DNA of 64,000 bases, from NCBI RefSeq assembly GCF_000321225.1, contig NW_004450566.1, positions 673,797 through 737,796 of the forward strand, written 5' to 3'. Both the position numbers and the translations under genes were made by a program. This document shows, one piece after another, positions 11,526-21,999 of the stretch. Each line of letters begins with the position of its first letter. Position 1 is the stretch's first letter. The DNA is from Odobenus rosmarus divergens. Taxonomy: Eukaryota > Chordata > Mammalia > Carnivora > Odobenidae. The notes under the pieces were generated by a model. The model was given only the letters and a program-made list of their open reading frames with translations, had not been told where the DNA came from and did not search any database.

Positions 11526-12446
11526 ATTTTAGCATCTCTTTTTGTTCCAGCTTCCAATGTAAATTAGACTGTTATAAATATAAGTTATGTATAATCTATG
11601 CAATCACAAAGCAAAAACCTATAGTAAATACACAAAAGATAAGGAGAAAGGAATATAAATATACCACTAAAAAAAAGTCATCAAGCACAGAAGAAGAGAG
11701 CTAGAGAAAAGGAAAGGAACAGTGAGGAACTACAAAAAACAGCCAGTAAACAATTAACAAAATGGCAGTAAGTACATATCTACATTAATTACTTTAAATG
11801 TAAATAGGACTAATCAAAACGCATAGAGTGCTTCAATGGATTTAAAAAAGATCCATCTACATTTGGCCTCTAAGAGACTTGCTTCAGGTATAAGGACGCA
11901 CACAGACTGAAAGCAAAGGGATGGAAAAAGATATTCCATGCAAATGGAAACCAAAAGAAAGCTGGAGTAGCTGTACTTAGACCAGAAAGACTTTACAACA
12001 AAGACAGGAATAAGAGACCAAGACAGGTGTTACAGGGTCAGTCCAACAAGAGGCTGTAAAATTTGTAAATATTTATGCATCTACCATAGGAACACCTAAA
12101 TATATAAAACAATATTAACAGATTTAGAAGGAGAAATAAACAGAAATACAATAATAGTAGAGGATTTTAATATCCCACTTACATTAATAGATTATCCAGA
12201 TAGAAAATCAACAAGGAAACATCAGCCTTAAATGACATATTAGACCAGATGGACATAATAGATATATACAGAACATTACATCCAAAAGCAACAGAAAACA
12301 CATTCTTCTCAAGTGCACAAGGAACATTTTTCAGGGTAGATCACATGTTAGGCCACAAAATAAGTCTTAATAAGTTTAAGAGGACTGAAATCATATCAAG
12401 CATCTTTTCTGACCACAATTGTATGAAATTTGAAAATAATTATATG

Positions 12447-12671
12447 GAGGCACCTGGGTGGCTCAATTGGTTGGGAGACTGACTCTTGATTTCAGCTCAG
12501 GTCATGATCTCAGGATTATGGGATTGAGCCCCACATTGGTCTCCACACTCAGTGTGGAATCTGCTTGAGATTCTCTCTCTCCCTCTGCCTGTCCCCAGCT
12601 TGTGCACTCTCTCTCTCTCTCGCTGTCTGTCTCTCTCTCTCAAAATAAGTAAATAAATAAAATCCTTAAAG
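12447..12671 (+). mobile_element. Can-SINE inside L1 ORF2, plus strand
   Basis: An older-looking Can-SINE with head 'GGCACCTGGGTGGCTCAATT', a middle 'CCACACTCAGTGTGGAATC', a long CT tract and the tail AAATAAGTAAATAAATAAAA. Target duplication TAATTATATG is at 12437-12446 and 12672-12681. It interrupts ORF2 just after the SDH motif of the endonuclease. Confidence 0.95.
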
Positions 12672-13356
12672 TAATTATATGAACAAAACTGGAAAATTCA
12701 CAAATCTGTGGAGATTAAACAGTCTGTTACTTAAAAAACAGTGGGTCAAAGAAGAAACCAAAAGAGAAATAAAAAATAGCTTGATGGAAATACAAAAATG
12801 GAAATATACCAGAATTTGTGGGATGCAAGGAAAGGTAGTTGTAAGGGGGAAGTTTGTAGCAATAAACGCCTACTGGAACAAACAACAAAAGTCTCAAATA
12901 AACAACCCAACTTTATAGCTAAAGGAACTAGAAAAAGAAAAAAAAAACAAACCAAAGCTCAATTTTAGTAAGAGGAAGGAAATAAAAGGATCAGAATGGA
13001 AATAAATGAAATAGACTAAACTAAAGATCAATGAAACTAAGAGCTGGCTCTTTGAAAAGATAAATAATATTGATAAACCTTTGGTCAGATGCCTCAAAAA
13101 AAAAAGACTATGATAAATGAAATCAGAAATAAAAGGGGAGACATTACAATTGATCCCACAAAAATACAAAGGATCATAATGCTATTATGAACAATTATAT
13201 GCCAACAAATTGAATAACCTAGAAGAAATGGATAAATTCCTGGAAACATACAATCTTCTAAGACTAAATCATAATGAAATACACAATCTGAACAGACTGA
13301 TTACTAGTAAGGAGATTGAGTCCGTAATCAAAAACCTCCTAACAAAAAAACTCCAG

Positions 13357-13562
13357 CGGGGCGCCTGGGTGGCTCAGTTGGTTAAGCGACTGCCTTTGGC
13401 TCAGGTCATGATCCTGGAGTCCCGGGATCGAGTCCCACATCGGGCTTCCTGCTCAGCAGGGAGTCTGCTTCTCCCTCTGACCCTCTTCCCTCTCGTGCTC
13501 TCTATCTCTCATTCTCTCTCTCTCTCTCAAATAAATAAATAAAATCTTAAAAAAAAAAAAAA
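13357..13562 (+). mobile_element. Can-SINE, young-looking copy inside L1 ORF2
   Basis: Head 'GGGGCGCCTGGGTGGCTCAG' with clear A-box and B-box-like words (TGGCTCAGTTGG; GGGATCGAGTCCC), CT tract, and a pure A tail. It sits where the L1 normally reads straight from AACAAAAAAA to GTCCAGGACC. The flanking words CTCCAG (13351-13356) and GTCCAG (13563-13568) with the A run form the duplication. It is nearly identical to the copy at 23613. Confidence 0.95.
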
Positions 13563-14179
13563 GTCCAGGACCAGATGACTTCACTGGTAAATTCTACAAG
13601 ACATTCAAAGAATAATTAATACCAGTCTTTCTTATACTCTTCCAAACAATGGAATAGAAGAGAACTCTTTCAAACTCATTTTAGGAGACCAGCATGATCT
13701 TGATATCAATACCAGATAAGGACATGATAAGAAAAGAAAATTATAGGTGAATATCCATGCTGAACATAGATGTAAAAATCCTCAACAAAATATTAGCAAC
13801 CCAAATTTAACAGCACATTAAAAAGATTATACACCATGATCAAGCGGGATTTATTCCAGTGATGCAACATTCGCAAATCAATCAATGTGGTATGCCATAT
13901 TAACAACCTTAAGGATAAAAATCATATGGTCATCTCAATAAATGCAGAAAAAGCATTTGACAAGAATCAGCATCCATTTATGATAAAAATCTCTAAGCAA
14001 AGTTGGTATAGAGGGAAGTACCTCAACATAAGAGAAAAGCCATATATGACAAACCCATAGCTGATATCATTCTCAATCATGAAAAGCTGAAAGCCTTTCC
14101 TAAGATCAGGAACAACACAAGAATACCTACTCTCACCACCTACTTCGACATGGTATTAGAAGTTCTAGCCAGAGGAATT

Positions 14180-14562
14180 AGGAAGGAAGGAAGGAAAGGA
14201 AGGAAGGGAGGGAGGGAGGGAGGGAGAGAGAGAAAAAGGAAGGAAGGAAGAAGAAAAGGAAGGGATGAAGGAAGAAAGGATAGGGAGGGAGGGAGGAAGG
14301 AAGAGAGAGAGAGAGAGAAAGAAGAAAAAGGAAGGAAGGAAGAAGAAAAGGAAGGGATGAAGGAAGAAAGGATAGGGAGGGAGGGAGGAAGGAAGAGAGA
14401 GAGAGAGAGAAAGAAGAAAAAGGAAGGAAGGAAGGAAGAAAAGAAAAAGAAAGCAAGAAAGAAAGGGAGGGAGGGGAAGGGGAAGGGGAAGGGGAGGGAA
14501 GAAAGGAAAGGGAAAGGAAGGGGAAGGGAGGAAGGAAGAAAGAAAGGGAGAGAGAGAAAAGA
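14180..14562 (+). repeat. 383-bp polypurine tract with exact 92-bp tandem duplication
   Basis: Only five of 383 bases on this strand are pyrimidines (T at 14266, 14281, 14358 and 14373; C at 14454). Motifs are GGAA, GGGA, GA and AAAAAGG runs. Positions 14233-14324 and 14325-14416 are identical by eye, and a third copy begins at 14417 before diverging. It replaces the short linker before the RT active-site motif in L1 ORF2. Frames of up to 173 codons here are low-complexity artefacts. Confidence 0.95.
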
Positions 14563-15395
14563 CATTCTATTGGAAAGGAAGGAGTTAAATTATTACTATT
14601 TGCCGAAATTGATTATAATAATAATAATAGAAAACCCTGAAGACTCCATTAAAACTCTTAGGACTAATTAATGAATTCAGTAAAGTTGATACAAAATCAA
14701 TACACAAAAATCTGTTGCATTTCTATATACCAATAATGAACTATCAGAAAGAGAAATCAAGAAAACAATTCCATTTACAATTGTGTCAAAAAGAATAAAA
14801 TACTTAAGAACAAATTTAGCCAAGGGGATGAAAGACTTGTCTATTGAAAACTATAAGACATTAATGAAAGAAATTGAAGAAGACCTAAATACATGGAAAG
14901 ATACTCCATGCTCATGGATTAAAAGAATACATATGGCTAAAATGTCCCTACTACCCAAAGCAATCTACAGATTCAATGCAATCCATATCAAATTTCCAAT
15001 GCAATTTCTCAAGGAAATTGAATAATCCTAAAATTTGTATGGTACCATCAAAAAACCCCAAATAGCCATAGCAATCTTGAGAAAGAAAAACAGCCCTGGA
15101 GGCATCACATGTCCTGACTTCAACTATATTACAAAGCTACAGTAGTTAAAACAGTATAGTATTGAAATAAAAACAGACCAAAGATTAAAGGAACAGAATA
15201 GAGAGCACAAGAATAAACCCATAGACATATGGTCAATTAATTTACACCTCAGGGGTCAAGAATATACAATGGAGAAAGGACAGTCTCTTCAATAAATGGT
15301 TTTGGAAAAACTGAACAGCCACATGCAAAAGAATGAAACTTGACCACTATCTTATACCATACACAAAAAATTAACTCAAAATGGATTAAAGACTT

Positions 15396-15524
15396 CTCTC
15401 TTGTGCTTATAAAATTCTTTCATTTTGTACAGTTCCTCAGAACTCTTTTCTGTCTGTTAGTTGGGATGCTGCTCAATACACGAAACATTGAACAAAGCCA
15501 ATACCATCTTTTAAAAAATAAAGT
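15396..15524 (+). mobile_element. 129-bp retroposed fragment in L1 ORF2, origin unknown
   Basis: The L1 reads continuously when 15396-15524 and one flank are removed: 'GGATTAAAGACTT' continues at 'AACTTGAATGTAAAACC'. The insert is flanked by ATTAAAGACTT (15385-15395) and ATTAAGAACTT (15525-15535), which fits a target-site duplication. It ends in an A-rich tail (TTTTAAAAAATAAAG) and has an AATAAA-like word, GAACAAAGCC, about 25 bases earlier. Its inner part resembles the R-region end of an LTR transcript as I remember such sequences; this is unproven. Confidence 0.65.
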
Positions 15525-16749
15525 ATTAAGAACTTGAATGTAAAACCTGAAACCTTAAAACTCCTAGACAGACACATAGGCAATAAGCTCGACATAAATC
15601 TTAGTGAGATTTTTTGAATCTGACAGCAAAAGCAATATAAACAAAAATAAATGAGACTACATCATACTAAAAAGCTTCTGCATGGCAAAGGAAACCATTA
15701 ACAAAGTGAAAAGGCAACCTGCAGAATGGGAGAAGATATTTGTAAATCATATATCTAATAAAGGCTTTCTATTGAAAATATATAAAGAACTAATACAACT
15801 CAATAGTAAAACCAAACAACAACAGCAACAACCACAGAAACTAACCTGATTAAAAAATGGGCAGAGAATCTAAAGAGACATTTTTCCAAAGAAGACATAC
15901 AGATGGCCAACAGGTATATGAAAAATTGCTCAACATAATTAATCATCAAGGAAATGCAAATCAAAACCACAATGAGAGATTGCCTCACACCTGTTAGGAT
16001 GACTATTATCAAGCAGACAAGAAATAACAAGTGTTGGCAAGAATGTGGAAAAAAGGGAACCCTCATGCACTGTTCATTGGAATCTAAATTGATGCAACAA
16101 TTGTGAAAATTACCTCAAAAATTAAATATAGAACCATATGACCTAGCAATTCCACTTCTGGATATTTACCCAAAGAAAATGAAAATACTAACTTGAAAAA
16201 ATATATGCATCCCCATGTTTGTTGTCACATTATTTACAATAGCATCATTTATAATATTTATAGTTTATAATCTTGTAATGGCACAATAGTCTAAGTGCCT
16301 GTCAATGGATGAATGGGTAAAGAAATTGTGGTATATATACAGTAGAATATTATTTAGCCATAAAGAAATACTGTAATCTTGCCATTTGTGACAACATGGA
16401 TGGACCTTGAGGGCATTGTGCTAAGTGAAATAAGTCAGAGGAAGACAAGACTGTATTATCTCTCTTATATGTGGAATCTAAAAACAAAACAAACAGCAAG
16501 AAAAGACAAGCTCATAGATAGAACAGTTTGGTGGTTGGCAGAGGTGGGGGCGGAGGATGGGAGAAACGGGTGAAAGGGGTCAAAAGGTAAAAAGGAAAAA
16601 TTAGGAAATACGCTGATTACTAATCAACAACAACAAAAAACAAAACAAAGAGAGTCTTAACTGACTCAAGTTGTTTGTCATGTGTAAAAGCAATAGATTT
16701 TCAGTTGTGTAAGAACACATATATATCCATCTTGAAAAAAAAAAGTGAG

Positions 16750-16938
16750 GGGCGCCTGGGTGGCTCAGTGGGTTAAGCATCTGCCTTCATTCAGCTCAGG
16801 TCATGATCTCAGGGTCCTGGGATCGAGCCCCGCATTGGGCTCCCTGCCCAGTGGGGAGCCTGCTTCTCCCTCTCTGTCTCTCCCCTTCACTTGTGCTTGC
16901 ACTCTCTCTCTCTCTCTCTCAAATAAATAAAATCTTTT
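16750..16938 (+). mobile_element. Can-SINE at the 3' end of the L1
   Basis: Complete head 'GGCGCCTGGGTGGCTCAGTG', CT tract and AAATAAATAAAATC tail. The duplication AAAAAAAAGTGAG is at 16737-16749 and 16939-16951, so the L1 A-tail served as target. A 4-base local duplication-like change (CTTCATTCAGCTC) is present in the head. Confidence 0.95.
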
Positions 16939-16951
16939 AAAAAAAAGTGAG

Positions 16952-17450
16952 AAAAGAGCCTGGCTCATCCGCTCTTGGGACTGTATCAAGCAAGTGTGGT
17001 CCAATACACATGGAATAGGTATAGGTCGTCATAACAATTGTTCAGGGGCCTCAGGTGGATTCGGAGGTAAGGCAAGTGAAACAATTAAGGCTCAGTCAAC
17101 CTGCGGTCCCCTGAGTCTGAAGTGGCTTCACACCCATCCTGGCTGCCTGTTCTCTTTGCAACCTGACTCTTCTGTTGGGCTCTTCATTCACATTGCTTCC
17201 CTTCTTAGCAGAAACCGGCTTCCTTTTAGAGCTATTCTTTAAAATAAATTCCATTTTCTTAGGTCTGCTAAACTATTTGCTTTTCTGCTTCCACAATTTT
17301 CTTGCTATTGCTTCCACTTCTGTTCTCCCTGTATTTGAGTTTATGCTTTTAAGAAATCCCTTCACTGTAGTTTTTGAGAGATATTGGGAAGGAGTAAGTG
17401 TAGGCACAAAAATTTAATCCGCTAACTTTGCTTGGAAGCATGATAGCCAA
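16952..17450. other. Unassigned sequence after the L1
   Basis: No gene or family is recognised. 'AAAATAAATTCCATTTTCTT' near 17240, with the pyrimidine-rich stretch before it, has a faint LTR-like look, but no terminal dinucleotides or partner could be fixed. Confidence 0.3.
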
Positions 17451-17454
17451 GCAA

Positions 17455-17615
17455 GTAGGCGCAATCTAAATGACCCCCAATATTTGATTGGTTAAATAAA
17501 CAATAGGGCACTCATATAATAGAAAACTTTTCAATCATTAAAAATTATGCCAGTGAATACTGTTATTGACCTGGAAACATATTGATTTCCATGTGGAAAG
17601 TGGCAAGTTAATAAC
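17455..17615 (+). mobile_element. L1ME-type 3' UTR fragment, sense
   Basis: 'TGATTGGTTAAATAAACAAT', 'CAATCATTAAAAATTATGCC' and 'CTGGAAACATATTGATTTCC' follow the standard order of an old L1 3' UTR. Confidence 0.75.
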
Positions 17616-17845
17616 ATTAATTATGGTAGCTAACAAAGTACTTTCTCTGTCCTCACCATTCTGCTAAGGACTGTAATGGAGTTTTCCCTGTAATTTCTCT
17701 CTCTCACACACACAAAATTCTGTAAAGTTACTACCATTTTGTCCATTTTATAGATGAGGAAACTGAGGCTCAGAGAGATTAAGAAATTTGCTCAAGGTCA
17801 CAACGTCTTTGGTCCAGATTTGAGGAAACTAGAACTGGGTTCAAA
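17616..17845 (-). mobile_element. MIR SINE, antisense
   Basis: 'TCTGCTAAGGACTGTAATGG', 'CCATTTTATAGATGAGGAAA', 'CTGAGGCTCAGAGAGATTAAG' and 'CTCAAGGTCACAACG' give the reverse complement of MIR in order. A (CT/CA) stretch at about 17695-17715 interrupts it. Confidence 0.9.
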
Positions 17846-19560
17846 AATGACAGAAATAGAACTCACAGGCACCAATACATTTTATTCACAAGCTACATCA
17901 CACATCGAAACAGTATGAGAACAATATTGACAAGGATGCCTCTGATCAAGCATAGCCTCCGGTGTTCCTCTTCTTCCCCCAGGGACAAGACAGTGGTCAG
18001 CAGCTTGAGAAGGTGAGAAATCTGACACCGAGGGGCCAGGGCAAAGAGTAGTCAGGCTTGTTTTCTTTCCTGCTTTTCAGTCTGTTTCATTGCCCAGAAA
18101 CATTTCATTCTATCATGTAAGGTAAAAATGCTGTAATTTAATAATACTGACATCTGGCTTTGTCCAGGTTCTTGGTCCAGAGCTGCTTTTTTGTGAAACA
18201 CTTACGTGATTTACTTTATTCTACACCTGAATTATGGGAATCTTCCATGTATGTGCATTTAGTGGCTCTCCATAAGCAGGGCTGGCCACAGTCTCTTTTA
18301 TAAAATTAATAAGCAAAGTTTATAGTATATGATTTAATTTCTGTAAAATAAAAAGTGTGCATTCATAACCCATATGAAATTCTCTTTTTTTGAAATCCCA
18401 CGGGGCATGTCACTAGCTCTCCTTGAGGGTTGCTTTGGGGTACTAGACACAGTATTACCAGTTTCCCCATTCCTGTGGATTGTCCTCTCTAATCCTGAGC
18501 CCCACAATGAACGCATTTACCAATGTCCACAGAGGAAGGAAATTCTTCCCTTCCACTTTTAACTGCCACGTGGCCACTGGCCCCTAGACTGAGCGTACAT
18601 ATGGATTTCTGGTAGTAAATTCAAAACATGCAGAGTGAGGCTGGTGGAGGATTGAAAAATAGGCTGGCTGTAGCTGCAGGTAGCTGCCTTACCTGCTTGC
18701 CCTACCCTCTCCTGGAAGAGAACTGGCCGCCTCGCCCAGACATGAGATGGCTCCCTTTTGAATTCTCACTAGGCTTCCAAAGGCTTTTGCTTTGAATTGT
18801 TTCTATTTCTTCAACCTCACCTTTCCTCTCTACCCTTACAGTCTACTCCTCTTGTAAACTCCATCTCCTCACCCAAAGTTCCACTCTTCTCTCTATTTCG
18901 GGAACATTCCATCTTCTTACTCTGGAATCCTCCCATTCCTAGTTCAGTTTTTGTCTTATAAATTTCCTCAAGCTCCTGACTTCTTTGCAGATCTCAGGCA
19001 ATCTCTTCTCTGCCTCTTTTGATACTGGCTTCTAGGAAAGATGAGCTCAGGTCCCATTGCTGTGTGTGAAACTAGGGTAGGGGTAAGAATCGCTGGGATT
19101 ATATTTGGAATTGCAAAATAATTTTAAGTATCCAAAAGAACATCAGAGAACTGCTAGGATTACCTTCCTGCCAAAATCTCTCATTGGGTCTCCATAAGAA
19201 ACCCATCTTCCTTTGTTAACTTGATTTTATTATGGTACGAGAACTGTTTGCTCATTGACCACGGGTTACAGTACAAACTGCTCCACCATTAATCGGACTC
19301 TGAAGGGTACCATGGCCAGTTGCTTCTCTGTAATTTCTGGGCTTGCTTCTGTGTTTAAAAAAATGAGGGACTGGGCAGACATATAACTCTTATGGGTGTG
19401 GCAGGATAAAATTTTGAGACATTAGCCAGGATTCCCTCACTTCCTCTCCTATTTAGTGAATAGCAAGCATTGCTTCAGAGAGTATGTAGGTTTTATGCCA
19501 AGAACACAATACACACAAATAAACAGTCAGTGCTCAACTTTTGAATCTTTAAAAATAAAG
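17846..19560. other. Single-copy DNA, no gene seen
   Basis: Mixed-composition sequence with a pyrimidine-rich part at about 18820-19030. The opposite-strand frames of about 60 codons near 18.33-18.56 kb have no recognisable domain and no splice context I would defend. No repeat is assigned. Confidence 0.5.
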
Positions 19561-19565
19561 TTTAG

Positions 19566-19670
19566 GGGGGCCTGGATGATTCAGTTGGTGGAGCGTGTGA
19601 CTCTTGATCTCGAGGTCAGAGTTTGAGCCCCACGTTGGGCATAGAGATTACTTAAGAAAAAAAAAATTAA
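19566..19670 (+). mobile_element. Short Can-SINE variant
   Basis: The tRNA-like head (GGCCTGGATGATTCAGTTGG ... GAGTTTGAGCCCCACG) is joined directly to 'TTGGGCATAGAGATTACTTAAG' and an A run, without the CT tract of the other copies. This matches an older short carnivoran SINE form. Flanks AATAAAGTTTA and ATAGAATTTA may be a worn target duplication. Confidence 0.85.
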
Positions 19671-19679
19671 TAGAATAGA

Positions 19680-20940
19680 ATTTAAACCTCACTGCAGAGA
19701 AGGTAATCTATGAAGTCAAGGGTATTGGTATTCAAGATTCAGTTTCTAGTGAGCTGCAAGAGGCCAAGCTCCAAAGGAAGCCAGGCCTAAAGTTTGTAAC
19801 GTAAGCAGTAGAATGGAAAGAGAATAGATGAAGAGTCACAGTGTTCTACCCTGGAGACTAGATGAAGTTTGCCTAGCCTAGGGGGAACATGTCACCCTGA
19901 AGAAAGAGCAACAGTAGTATATGGATGTGGGACTTCAGCTCCTGTCCCCATCAGACTAACATCCAGGAGAGAGTAAGGGTGACTGAGGTTTCTGTCATTT
20001 TGGGGATCTGAGAGTAGAGTCAGCATTCTAAATATCTGACAACCAGAAGAGCACAAGTATTGGCCAATTAGAAGAGATGCTCAGTCAATCCAAATGATCA
20101 CTCTGGTGCATGTTGGCTGAATAACAGACCTGGACGGAGACCTGGACATGACCAGGAGAAATACCTAATTCCCATTTGAGAATTCAGGGTGATGGCACCC
20201 TTGTGCATGCCTTTCAAAGGACAGTGGCAGGGGAAGAAGAAAATAAAACGAGCCAAGGCATAAGAAAACATGAGATACCTCTAAGTTTCTCTTGGACTTC
20301 CATTAATATGGTGATGGTTGAAAGTGTGCAGCCCCAGGGGGCTGGAAGTAGTTGAGAGCACTGGAGACTCCAGGAAGCTTGAACTCCTGTTAGGACCTCA
20401 GGCAGTAGCAGAGGTAGTGGGCATAAAGACCAGCTTCCCAAGGGGGGACGAGACCATTTAAATAGCATCTTGACCATATACTCTCAACACACACACACAC
20501 CCCTACACCTGCACAAGCCCTCTTTGAAATTTAAATTGTATTTAGCAGAGAAAATGAAGGGCAGAACCTTAAACATTGCCTGAGTTTGAAATTTAAAAAA
20601 CTGAGCAATAATTTTACAGAGTTTACTTGGGAAAACATGATCAGGTTTTCTGCTTTTAAAAGGACATGTGGGTTTATGATAGAAATTACATTTTTTTTTG
20701 TTAAATAAAGCTGCATTTTTTCTATGGGGTGCCTACTCAGGGGTGTGTGTGTGTGTGTATGTGAACTCACACATGTATATTAAACCTAGATGTCAGTTGA
20801 GGGGCCTTGTCCTTTGAGATTCTAATTAAAGTGGCTCAAATGCTGGCCATTGTGTGGTGAGATCCCATATCCTTTCCAACCTCTCCAAAAGAATATTCAA
20901 CAAGAGGCAGAACCCTGCTCTACTAGAGCAGCACATTCCT
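19680..20940. other. Single-copy DNA with short CA/TG runs
   Basis: No gene or interspersed repeat is recognised. A CA run lies at 20488-20500 and a (TG)n run at 20743-20759. Confidence 0.5.
20743..20759. repeat. (TG)n microsatellite, short
   Basis: Eight uninterrupted GT units. Confidence 0.9.
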
Positions 20941-20944
20941 ACTT

Positions 20945-21151
20945 CAGTGGTTTTCAAACATTTTAAGTGGTAGAGATGTTATTTTTGATGGAACTCTCAT
21001 ATATTAAAAAAAGACTTAAAAAACAAACAAACAACCCAGGCCTATTCTGACTGCAGAGATGCGGGGCCCAGAATCAGCCCAGAGCATCTCTCGCGACTAT
21101 TTTCGTGGAATCAGAGTGCCTTTATAAAGAAAGCCACTCTGAAAACGATTG
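20945..21151. mobile_element. hAT-like non-autonomous DNA transposon
   Basis: The ends CAGTGGTTTTC (20945-20955) and GAAAACGATTG (21141-21151) are inverted with 9 of 11 matches. They are flanked by TCCTACTT (20937-20944) and CTCTACTT (21152-21159), an 8-bp direct repeat with 6 matches, the length typical of hAT target duplications. The interior, including CTCTCGCGACT, is unassigned. Confidence 0.65.
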
Positions 21152-21405
21152 CTCTACTTCCTGCCACACTGGGTGTGTTACAGAAAATGTCTTAACTGGG
21201 GTGTGGGCTATAAATCTTAAAGGCCTAGGTTTAACTCCAAATGGAACAGGAGAATTTGTGCACAGAATGTTTCTAATTATTCTCCTTGGGCTTTTGACTG
21301 TCTAAATCCTTGCCTTAGTGGATTTAAAGAAGTGCAAGCAAGTAACCAAATATTTTACCCTGGCCTATGCAGACCTGTCAGCTGTGCAAAAAGCGACTGG
21401 CTATA

Positions 21406-21430
21406 TTTCATTCATTCATTCATTCATTCA
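21406..21430. repeat. (CATT)n microsatellite
   Basis: About six TTCA/CATT units in a row. Confidence 0.9.
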
Positions 21431-21721
21431 ACTTTTATTGTGTTTATGTTTATTATGTTTTTTATGCTTTAATCAAGAACCAACACTGTATGAGCTGGTA
21501 TGCAAACCGTGTCCCTGTCCTGTGTTGACTGTTACATTTTTACATGAATTCTTGGAACTATAGAGGTTTCTGCTGCTTGATACCTTCTCAGATCAGAACA
21601 AGCTGTGAATGTTGGTATGTGTTTCTGTCAGTGCCCAAACTCTTGAAGTTCTGATGGATTTGGTCCCCTCCTGCAGGATCAACTCAGAAACTCTCAATAT
21701 CTAGAGCCTGCTCCGGTTATT

Positions 21722-21753
21722 ATATTCACATTAAGACACATTAATGTGAATAT
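21722..21753. repeat. Perfect 13-bp inverted repeat with 6-base loop
   Basis: Arms ATATTCACATTAA (21722-21734) and TTAATGTGAATAT (21741-21753) flank the loop GACACA. The word TATTAAGACACA recurs at 21765-21776. The stem is AT-rich with no U tract next to it. No known element is recognised. Confidence 0.9.
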
Positions 21754-21999
21754 TATAATACTCATATTAAGACACAGGGACACAAAGGTCATATCACTGA
21801 TCAGAAAAGGTAAGCCAGCAGAGACCTTCACAGACTTTCTCTTTGCTGCTGAATTGGATCATCTACCACTTAAAAAATGCAACTTTTCCCTAGACCTAGG
21901 TTCTTTAAATTGTGAAGAAAAATAGTACCTTTAAAAATATCTGATGCCTTATCTATAGCAAGTTACGTACATGTTAGATCAGCTACTTCTGCTACGCTT

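Larger units (their letters stand above)
11762..16560 (+). pseudogene. L1 ORF2 pseudogene (endonuclease plus reverse transcriptase)
   Basis: ORF2p nicks target DNA and copies L1 RNA at the nick. The probable start is the ATG at 11762, followed by the usual 'ITLNVN'-like stretch. Endonuclease motifs survive near 12160 (EDFNIPL, where family members have GDFN), near 12338 (DHMLGHK) and at 12408-12419 (SDHN). RT sequence DQAGFIPVM lies near 13838. The RT active-site motif FADD is ruined: 14599-14610 reads FAEI. A clean 81-codon frame persists at 14783-15025 and includes [12 protein letters not shown]. Near 16400 the C-terminal end reads MDLEGIVLSEISQ. Frameshifts, stops and insertions exclude function. 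Confidence 0.9.
11530..16736 (+). mobile_element. LINE-1, 5'-incomplete, L1MA-like, interrupted
   Basis: A non-LTR retrotransposon running from the ORF1/ORF2 linker (about 11530: 'CTTCCAATGTAAATTAGACT' then 'AATCACAAAGCAAAAACC') through ORF2 and the 3' UTR to an A-tail at 16735-16746. Inserted into it are two Can-SINEs (12447-12671 and 13357-13562), a 129-bp retroposed fragment (15396-15524) and an expanded purine tract (14180-14562). Removing these leaves roughly 4.4 kb. Stops and indels are scattered through ORF2, so it is dead. The SINE at 16750 is inserted at its A-tail. Confidence 0.92.

Noticed and set aside
14150..14671. Long frames (up to 173 codons) on both strands, rich in Lys/Arg/Glu or in Ser/Pro/Leu
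   Set aside because: They are translations of the purine tract inside L1 ORF2; every frame stays open because the tract lacks stop codons.
15340..15537. 65-codon frame rich in Phe/Leu
   Set aside because: It is formed by L1 ORF2 sequence running into the 129-bp retroposed insert.
17880..18060. Possible retrocopy 3' end (TTTATT near 17880 followed by mixed sequence)
   Set aside because: There is no poly-T, target duplication or recognisable protein similarity, so it stays unassigned.
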